The notes beneath the pieces were generated by a model that did not search any database, had not been told where the DNA came from, and saw only the letters and a program-made list of their open reading frames with translations. DNA of 12,782 nucleotides, from positions 1 through 12,782 of the forward strand of contig CAMFJO010000004.1 in assembly GCA_945956945.1 (NCBI GenBank), in the 5' to 3' direction. A program made the position numbers and the translations under genes. The DNA comes from an uncultured Legionellales bacterium (lineage in GTDB: Bacteria; Pseudomonadota; Gammaproteobacteria; UBA1113). This document shows positions 7,553 to 12,782 of this stretch, in pieces; position 1 is the stretch's first letter; each line of letters starts with the position of its first letter.

Positions 7553-8900
7553 AGGATATAACCTCACAATGTACTTCACCCCGCGCCAATTTTACCTTGA
7601 TTTTATCGCCTAAGGTCAATTGGGTTGCCTCGGTTATGACATGTTGATCCTTTAGGACCAAAGCGTAGCCGCGATCTAAAGTTGCCAAAGGGCTAATGGT
7701 GTGTAAGGCCTGACTTTGTGCAATGAGTTTTTTTTGCTTGTCATTCAACTGTGCTATTAAGGCACTCTGTAAGCGCGCGCTAAGCTTTTCTTTTTGCTGC
7801 TGCCATTGCAATAATTTATGCGAAGGTGCGTGTTGATGCAGCTGATGGCGAAAAATGTTTAGAATATCCATCTTTTTTTGCAGTGGTTGCAGCATGGCTT
7901 GATATAAGCGATATTGCATATGATCCAAGCCTTGTTGGTATTGTATCAGTAGGTTACGAGGCTCTGTTAAACGTTTTTTTTGCCACACCAAGTGCTGATG
8001 GGCCATTTGTAGAGCATTGATTGCGGCATTTTGTAATAGTTTGAGGTGTTTTTGTAAATATTGCAGTAATTCGTATTGATCGGGGCTACAATATTCAGCT
8101 GCGGCTGTCGGTGTGGGAGCGCGTAGATCCGCCACAAAATCACAGAGGCTAAAATCTATTTCATGTCCTACACCGCTGACAATGGGAATGGTCATGGCAA
8201 AAACAGCGCGAACCACTTTCTCATCATTAAAGGCCCACAGATCTTCCAGGGAGCCGCCGCCTCGCCCAATGATTAAAACATCACATTCTTGCCGTGATTC
8301 CGCCAGGGTTAATGCTTTGACAATTTGTCCGGGTGCTTCGATACCCTGTACCAAACAAGGGTAAATGATAACCGCAGCCATAGGATAACGGCGTTTTAAA
8401 GTGGTGAGGATGTCGCGAATGGCAGCGCCATGAGGAGAGGTAATGACGCCAATAGTATGGGGGAAACGCGGCAAACTTTTTTTATGTTGCGCGTCGAATA
8501 ATCCTTCTTGCGATAATTTCGCGCGCAATGCTTCAAAGGCACGTTGCAATGCGCCGTGGCCAGCTTCTTCCATATAGGAGACGATTAACTGATAATCACC
8601 ACGTTCTTCGTATAAACTGACCTCAGCACGCACCAGTACTTGCAGTCCATTTTTAGGTGTAAAGGTCGTTTGGCTGTTTTGGTGCTTGAACATGGCGGCA
8701 CGCACTTGAGCCTTATCGTCCTTTAAGGAAAAATACCAATGGCCGCTCGCCGCGCGCATAAAATTAGAAATTTCAGCTTCAACCCACACACGGCCCAGAC
8801 CAAGACTGAGTGTTTGCCGCGCTTTGGCATTTAAAGCACTGACCGTTAAAATATCGCGTTGCTCTATCGGAAGCGTTGGCGTGGCTAAAGAGCTGGACAT
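7551..8900 (-). CDS. xseA: Exodeoxyribonuclease VII large subunit
   Basis: XseA is the catalytic large subunit of exonuclease VII, which degrades single-stranded DNA from both ends and works with several copies of XseB. The 449 residues compare with 456 in E. coli. In order there is an N-terminal OB-fold (about 16-115, with WVEAEISNF and GHWYFSLKD), then the catalytic core with [13 protein letters not shown] (151-163), [14 protein letters not shown] (212-225) and [26 protein letters not shown] (244-269), then a long Gln/Leu/His-rich coiled-coil region (about 272-400) and a short beta tail (about 402-449, ending CEVIS). All expected catalytic motifs are present. The start is three bases after the stop of the DUF3579 gene, and its AGAGGA ribosome-binding site (8911-8916) lies inside that gene, so the pair is likely translationally coupled. 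xseB is not in the window. Confidence 0.97.
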   Translation of the reverse strand: MSSSLATPTLPIEQRDILTVSALNAKARQTLSLGLGRVWVEAEISNFMRAASGHWYFSLKDDKAQVRAAMFKHQNSQTTFTPKNGLQVLVRAEVSLYEERGDYQLIVSYMEEAGHGALQRAFEALRAKLSQEGLFDAQHKKSLPRFPHTIGVITSPHGAAIRDILTTLKRRYPMAAVIIYPCLVQGIEAPGQIVKALTLAESRQECDVLIIGRGGGSLEDLWAFNDEKVVRAVFAMTIPIVSGVGHEIDFSLCDFVADLRAPTPTAAAEYCSPDQYELLQYLQKHLKLLQNAAINALQMAHQHLVWQKKRLTEPRNLLIQYQQGLDHMQYRLYQAMLQPLQKKMDILNIFRHQLHQHAPSHKLLQWQQQKEKLSARLQSALIAQLNDKQKKLIAQSQALHTISPLATLDRGYALVLKDQHVITEATQLTLGDKIKVKLARGEVHCEVIS

Positions 8901-8903
8901 GGC

Positions 8904-9188
8904 TTATTCGTCCTCTTCTTCACCACAGATTTTAAGCTTGTTGGCTTTAGCGAAGTTTAAGATGGATTCGTATAATTCGGGATGGGTTTCTTTCAAGGTT
9001 TTATCGAGCATAACACATTTATTGCCGTCTTTCATGGCGGGACGCAATAGAGGAGAATAAACGATCCGATGTTTCACAAACTTGGATAGCCCACCACTCA
9101 TACGTTCAGCCCAATCGCTGGGCCTAAAAGTTTCACCACTTTCGGTGACTCCTTCTATAATAATTTTTTTATCGTCATCATCTGCCAT
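8904..9188 (-). CDS. DUF3579 family protein
   Basis: This 94-residue acidic-ended protein has the pattern I associate with DUF3579, a short proteobacterial family of unknown function: IIIEGVTESGETFRPSDWAER (9-29), SGGLSKF (31-37), YSPLLRP (44-50), KCVMLD (57-62) and LNFAKANKLKI (77-87). It ends in an EEEDE cluster. The start at 9188 is chosen because MADDDDKK directly precedes the conserved region. The longer frame to 9284 would overlap the pssA start codon and add residues unlike the family. The ribosome-binding site is weak (AAGGG, complement of 9202-9206, 13 bases away). It is probably in one transcript with xseA, and it is divergent from pssA across a 94-base gap. No role can be assigned beyond that pairing. 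Confidence 0.85.
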   Translation of the reverse strand: MADDDDKKIIIEGVTESGETFRPSDWAERMSGGLSKFVKHRIVYSPLLRPAMKDGNKCVMLDKTLKETHPELYESILNFAKANKLKICGEEEDE

Positions 9189-9211
9189 AAAGCTGTTCGT
9201 ACCCTTATTTA

Positions 9212-9241
9212 TTGACTGAGGCCTAAAGTTTAGTGTATGGT
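9212..9241 (+). promoter_or_regulatory. Candidate sigma-70 promoter of pssA
   Basis: TTGACT (9212-9217, five of six matches) is followed after 18 bases by TATGGT (9236-9241, four of six). It lies 41 bases before the pssA ATG in the divergent gap. A TATATT at 9247-9252 is an alternative -10 but lacks a good -35. Confidence 0.4.
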
Positions 9242-9282
9242 GCCCGTATATTAAAGTGTAACATAACTTAAGGTACACACGC

Positions 9283-10047
9283 ATGTCTATTGAGCCTAAT
9301 AGTGAGTTGGAGCGTCCTAAGCCAAGGCGAGGGATTTATCTTTTGCCCAATTTGTTGACAACTGCGGCCTTGTTTTCGGGTTTTTATAGCATAGTCAACG
9401 GCATGCAAAGCCATTTTCATAAAGCTGCTATCGGTATTTTTGTGGCCATGATTCTGGATGGCTTGGATGGCCGTGTGGCCAGATTGACCAATACCCAAAC
9501 TTCTTTTGGAGTAGAACTTGACAGTTTGTCTGATTTGGTTTCTTTTGGCTTAGCCCCTGCCTTGGTGACCTACAGCTGGTGTTTACGTGATTTGGGTAAT
9601 TTTGGTTGGCTGGCTTCTTTTTGGTATGTGGCTGCCACCGCATTGCGCTTAGCCCGTTTTAATACACAGATACTCTATGTCGATAAACGTTATTTTCAAG
9701 GCTTACCAAGCCCTGCTGCAGCAGCCGTTATTGCCGGTGCCATCGGTTTAAGTGACCATTATCCACAATTACCCATAACGCTGAGCGGCATTGTGATGGG
9801 CATATTTTTAATATTGCTAGGGATATTGATGGTCAGTAATGTCCGTTATTACAGTTTCAAAGAAAGCCCTTTCAAAGATCGTGTGCCTTTTGTAGCCAGC
9901 ATTGCGGTGGTGTTAATTTTTGTGGCGATTGCAATAGCGCCGATGCCGGTATTATTTTTGGCAGCGGTATTGTTTGCCATATCAGGGCCCGTGTGGACTT
10001 TAAAGTTATTACGCGAGAGACGTGTGCAGCGGCGACGTGACGATTAA
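9283..10047 (+). CDS. pssA: CDP-diacylglycerol--serine O-phosphatidyltransferase
   Basis: PssA condenses CDP-diacylglycerol with L-serine to give phosphatidylserine, the precursor of phosphatidylethanolamine, at the inner membrane. This is the integral-membrane CDP-alcohol phosphotransferase type, not the E. coli phospholipase-D-like type. The signature D-G-x2-A-R-x8-G-x3-D-x3-D is complete: Asp62, Gly63, Ala66, Arg67, Gly76, Asp80 and Asp84. The N-terminal RRGIYLLPNLLTTAALFSGF (15-34) is also typical of this subtype. The 254 residues show about six to eight hydrophobic segments and a basic tail ending RRVQRRRDD. TAAGG at 9269-9273, nine bases before the ATG, supports the start. It is followed on the same strand, after 104 bases, by a lysophospholipid-recycling-type gene, giving a phospholipid theme. 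Confidence 0.94.
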   Translation: MSIEPNSELERPKPRRGIYLLPNLLTTAALFSGFYSIVNGMQSHFHKAAIGIFVAMILDGLDGRVARLTNTQTSFGVELDSLSDLVSFGLAPALVTYSWCLRDLGNFGWLASFWYVAATALRLARFNTQILYVDKRYFQGLPSPAAAAVIAGAIGLSDHYPQLPITLSGIVMGIFLILLGILMVSNVRYYSFKESPFKDRVPFVASIAVVLIFVAIAIAPMPVLFLAAVLFAISGPVWTLKLLRERRVQRRRDD

Positions 10048-10094
10048 GAAAGCACATAGTTCGCGCAACCTGCATCCAACTCTGCGCTTTCTTA
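10045..10094 (+). other. Stem-loop overlapping the pssA stop codon
   Basis: TAAGAAAGC (10045-10053) is a perfect inverted match to 10086-10094. Pairing continues inward with single mismatches to 10061/10078, giving about 15 pairs and a 16-base loop. No T tract follows, so it is not a standard intrinsic terminator. It may separate pssA from the downstream gene, act in rho-dependent ending, or be an RNA-processing site. Confidence 0.4.
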
Positions 10095-10121
10095 GCGTGT
10101 TCGGGATCAGGATTGTAAAAT
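10092..10121 (+). promoter_or_regulatory. Weak candidate promoter for the Aas-like gene
   Basis: TAAAAT (10116-10121, five of six) has TTAGCG at 10092-10097 with 18-base spacing, a poor -35. It would allow the Aas-like gene to be expressed separately from pssA. The support is consensus only. Confidence 0.25.
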
Positions 10122-10151
10122 AAATGACAAAAAGAATAAGGGCTTAACCTT

Positions 10152-12782
10152 ATGAGAAAGCGTAATCTTACGCCCATTTTTTTAACCATCGTTTTTTTCA
10201 ATTCCTTTGTGGATTTAGGCCACAAAATCATTATCCAGAATAGTTTTTACATCACCAGCACCCCAGACGTGTTTACGACCATGTCTGCTATCGTCAACGC
10301 CATGATTTTATTACCCTATATCGCCATGTTTATGCCAGCAGGTTTTATCGCGGATCGATTTAGTAAAACCAAAGTGATGCGTTATACCGCTTTGGCAGCA
10401 GTGCCGCTGACGATCCTTATCACTATTTTTTATTATCTGGGCGCTTTTTGGCCCGCCTTTGTGATGACTTTATTGTTGGGCATACAGAGTGCTTTGAATT
10501 CGCCGGCCAAGTATGGGTTTATTAAAGAACAATTTGGTAGCGAAGGTTTAACGCGCGTCAATGGCATCGTCCAAGCGGTGGTGATCGTCGCCATCATGCT
10601 GGGAAGCTTTTTATTTTCGGTATTATTTGAGTACTGTATGCCTCAAGTGAATTGGTCGCAGACCCTCATGATGAGTAAAGCGCAGATTATTCAACTGGTA
10701 GCACCCATCGGTTTTTTCTTGATAATAGGGAGCAGTCTGGAAGCTTGGTTAACCTGGCGTCTACCTTGTTATGCAGCAGCCGATGCGACAACGCGTTTTA
10801 ATTGGCGTCAGTACTTAACACTCAGCAAAGAAAAAGAGTATTTAACATTAGCTTCAAGTAATAAAGGGACTTGGGCCGCTATCATGGGACTAGCCGCATT
10901 TTGGGCGGTAGGCCAAGTTTTATTGGCGGATTATGGCGCTTTTCTCAAAGAACATGTACTGGATCCCTCCCCCAGTTTTGTCAATGGAACCGTTGCCTTA
11001 GGCAGTATCGGTATATTACTAGGGGCTATCTATGCGGGGCGAATTTCTAAGAACTACATTGAAATGGGCTTAATTCCCTTAGGCGCCATTGGTGTTACTG
11101 TCTCTTTATTTCTATTGCCCCATCTGACCAGTAAAATAATCATCTTAGTGGTTTTTTTAATTTTTGGTTATTTTGGGGGATTGTTAATAGTTCCTTTAAA
11201 CGCCTTAATTCAATACAACAGTGCGGGTAAAAATTTAGGTAAGATATTAGCGGCTAATAATTTTATGCAAAATGTGGCGATGTTGTTATTCCTAGTTGTA
11301 ACAGCCATACTCGCCAAAGAAAAAGTCAACACTATCTTCATGATGTACAGTTTGTGTGCCTTAGCCTTGATTGGCTGTACTTATGCGGTATTTCGTTTGC
11401 CCCAATCTCTGGCGCGTTATGTAGTGTATTCTTTAGTGGCCAAACTGTATCATCTCGAAGTACAGGGCATTAGCCATATTCCGCCACAAGGCGGTGTCTT
11501 ATTATTGGGAAATCACACGAGTTATCTCGATTGGGCGATTATCGAAATGGCGAGTCCAAGGCCCGTACGTTTTGTGATAGAACGGGATATTTACCGAAAA
11601 TGGTATTTACATTGGTTTTTAAAAAGTTTGAATATGATCCCTATTTCGAGAACAGCGAGCAGAGAGGCGATTACGGAAGTAGGTAAAGCTTTGGCACAAG
11701 GAGAAGTCGTTGCTTTATTTCCAGAAGGATTTATTACCCGCAATGGTCATTTAGGCCATTTTCAACGGGGATTTGAACTCATTGTCAAGGAATATCCCTG
11801 TAGCATAATTCCTTTTTATCTTCATGGATTATGGGGGACGATGAGTTCTTATGCGAAACGGCGAACGCTAAAAGCGACAGAAGGGCGTTTAAAGCGAGTG
11901 AGTATTGCTTTTGGCGCTGCGATCACAAAGCCTATCGAGGCTTCTGATTTGAAGCTAAAAGTGATGGATCTGAGTTATCTGTCCTGGCATGCTTATGCAC
12001 AGCATTTACCTTCTTTACAGCAGGCCTGGTTAAAACGCGCCAAAATGATGAAATCCAACACGGTGTTGATAGAAGGTGCGCGAGAAGTATCAGGGTATGA
12101 GTCTATCGCGCTGAATTGGAGTTTGCAAAAAATAGTGAAAGAAGCCATCGGTGATCACCCTAATGTGGGTATTCTTTTGGCGCCTTCTTTGCTCGGTGCT
12201 ATGATCAATATGGCGGTGTTGTCGCTGGGTAAAGTGGCAGTGAATCTAAATTATACGATCTCAGCACAAGCTTTTTCACAGAGCTTGATAAAAGCTGAGC
12301 TAACAACGGTAATCACTTCTAAACGATTTTTAACCGAGTTGCAACAAAAAGAGCTATTGTCCGCAGAAGTATTACAGACGCTTAAAGTGGTTGATCTTGA
12401 CCTTCTTTTTAAACAAATGTCTCGATTGAAATTAGGCCTGCAGAGATTGACGGTAAAATTACTTCCTGAGTGTTTATTACAGCGAATAATCAATAAAAAA
12501 AGCGATCCACAAAAAGTAGCCGCAGTGTTATTTAAGGAAGACACTAAAGGTTTAGCCCTCGGTGTGCAACTCAGTCACCGCAGCCTTATGAGTAATATTC
12601 AACAATTAAATTATTCTTTGGGTTTGGATGAAAACGATACCTTACTCAGTGGCATGCCTTTTTATGATGCTCTGGGTTTCACGCTGACTTTTTTATTGCC
12701 CTTGTTAGAAGGGATCCCGCTGATATGTTATGCCGATACCAGCGATACGGTAGGAATGGCAAAACAAATCAGTCAGCACAAA
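10152..12782 (+). CDS. aas: MFS (LplT-like)/PlsC acyltransferase/AMP-binding fusion, Aas-type, 3' end outside window
   Basis: An uninterrupted frame of 877 codons runs from ATG 10152 (AAGGG at 10138-10142, nine bases upstream) to the window edge. Residues ~1-420 form a polytopic MFS transporter like LplT, with a motif-A-like AGFIADRFSK. Residues ~430-640 form a PlsC acyltransferase, with H455-x4-D460 (NHTSYLD) and FPEG at 523-526 followed by ITRNG. From ~650 an adenylate-forming domain begins. Fusions of this order import lysophospholipid and re-acylate it using acyl-ACP; in E. coli LplT and Aas are separate. The adenylation domain looks degenerate. Where Aas reads LFTSGSEGHPKGV, this protein reads LFKEDTKGLALGV (793-805), losing the Ser/Thr/Gly phosphate loop and its Lys. 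The later LPLFHSFG is MPFYDALG (835-842). Transport and acyl transfer may therefore remain while acyl-ACP synthetase activity may not. About 250 or more residues are missing at the window edge, judged from E. coli Aas. Confidence 0.85.
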   Translation, partial: MRKRNLTPIFLTIVFFNSFVDLGHKIIIQNSFYITSTPDVFTTMSAIVNAMILLPYIAMFMPAGFIADRFSKTKVMRYTALAAVPLTILITIFYYLGAFWPAFVMTLLLGIQSALNSPAKYGFIKEQFGSEGLTRVNGIVQAVVIVAIMLGSFLFSVLFEYCMPQVNWSQTLMMSKAQIIQLVAPIGFFLIIGSSLEAWLTWRLPCYAAADATTRFNWRQYLTLSKEKEYLTLASSNKGTWAAIMGLAAFWAVGQVLLADYGAFLKEHVLDPSPSFVNGTVALGSIGILLGAIYAGRISKNYIEMGLIPLGAIGVTVSLFLLPHLTSKIIILVVFLIFGYFGGLLIVPLNALIQYNSAGKNLGKILAANNFMQNVAMLLFLVVTAILAKEKVNTIFMMYSLCALALIGCTYAVFRLPQSLARYVVYSLVAKLYHLEVQGISHIPPQGGVLLLGNHTSYLDWAIIEMASPRPVRFVIERDIYRKWYLHWFLKSLNMIPISRTASREAITEVGKALAQGEVVALFPEGFITRNGHLGHFQRGFELIVKEYPCSIIPFYLHGLWGTMSSYAKRRTLKATEGRLKRVSIAFGAAITKPIEASDLKLKVMDLSYLSWHAYAQHLPSLQQAWLKRAKMMKSNTVLIEGAREVSGYESIALNWSLQKIVKEAIGDHPNVGILLAPSLLGAMINMAVLSLGKVAVNLNYTISAQAFSQSLIKAELTTVITSKRFLTELQQKELLSAEVLQTLKVVDLDLLFKQMSRLKLGLQRLTVKLLPECLLQRIINKKSDPQKVAAVLFKEDTKGLALGVQLSHRSLMSNIQQLNYSLGLDENDTLLSGMPFYDALGFTLTFLLPLLEGIPLICYADTSDTVGMAKQISQHK

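Noticed and set aside
9189..9284. Longer DUF3579 frame starting at 9284
   Set aside because: It would overlap the pssA start codon, and the added N-terminal residues do not resemble the family. The conserved region begins just after the ATG at 9188.
9872..10231. Minus-strand open frame of 119 residues across the pssA end and the 10048-10151 gap
   Set aside because: It is mostly antisense to pssA and to the start of the Aas-like gene, with no domain or ribosome-binding site I can support.
12251..12544. Minus-strand open frame inside the Aas-like gene
   Set aside because: It is a shadow of the uninterrupted 877-codon plus-strand frame.
1..12782. CRISPR array, tRNA or rRNA gene, transposase, phage gene, toxin-antitoxin pair
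   Set aside because: No regularly spaced repeats, cloverleaf-type sequence, or coding frame of those kinds was seen on either strand.

Overview
The window looks like chromosomal core sequence from a moderately AT-rich gammaproteobacterium. GlnE, XseA, a CHCC zinc-finger protein, a DUF3579 protein, a class II fumarase and a fused LplT-Aas-like protein together suggest a Legionellales/Coxiella-like lineage. That placement is an inference from family recollection, not from a database search. No phage, plasmid, transposase, CRISPR array, tRNA or rRNA is visible.

Layout. Positions 1-53 form a long hairpin at the window edge. A universal stress protein gene (98-529, minus) is divergent from an uncharacterised secreted protein with four cysteines (721-1269, plus). 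The secreted-protein gene converges on fumC (1454-2844, minus). Between them lies a very large inverted repeat (1328-1456) whose outer end coincides with the fumC stop codon. fumC carries an apparent one-base deletion near position 1573 that shifts the last ~39 codons out of frame. glnE (2945-5809, plus) heads a tight cluster with a 57-residue zinc-finger gene (5812-5985) and a 500-residue GT-C-like membrane protein (5995-7497). xseA (7551-8900) and an upstream DUF3579 gene (8904-9188) form a minus-strand pair that converges on that cluster. pssA (9283-10047, plus) is divergent from the DUF3579 gene. It is followed by a large reading frame (10152 to the window end, open) encoding an MFS transporter, a PlsC acyltransferase and an AMP-binding domain.

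Function. The right end is themed on phospholipids: PssA makes phosphatidylserine, the precursor of phosphatidylethanolamine, and the LplT/Aas-type fusion would take up and re-acylate lysophospholipid. GlnE controls glutamine synthetase by adenylylation. XseA is the large subunit of exonuclease VII. FumC is a TCA-cycle enzyme.

The most notable points are the fumC frameshift, the large fumC-proximal inverted repeat, and the loss of recognisable ATP-binding motifs in the adenylate-forming domain of the Aas-like protein. I do not see a clearly new multigene system here.
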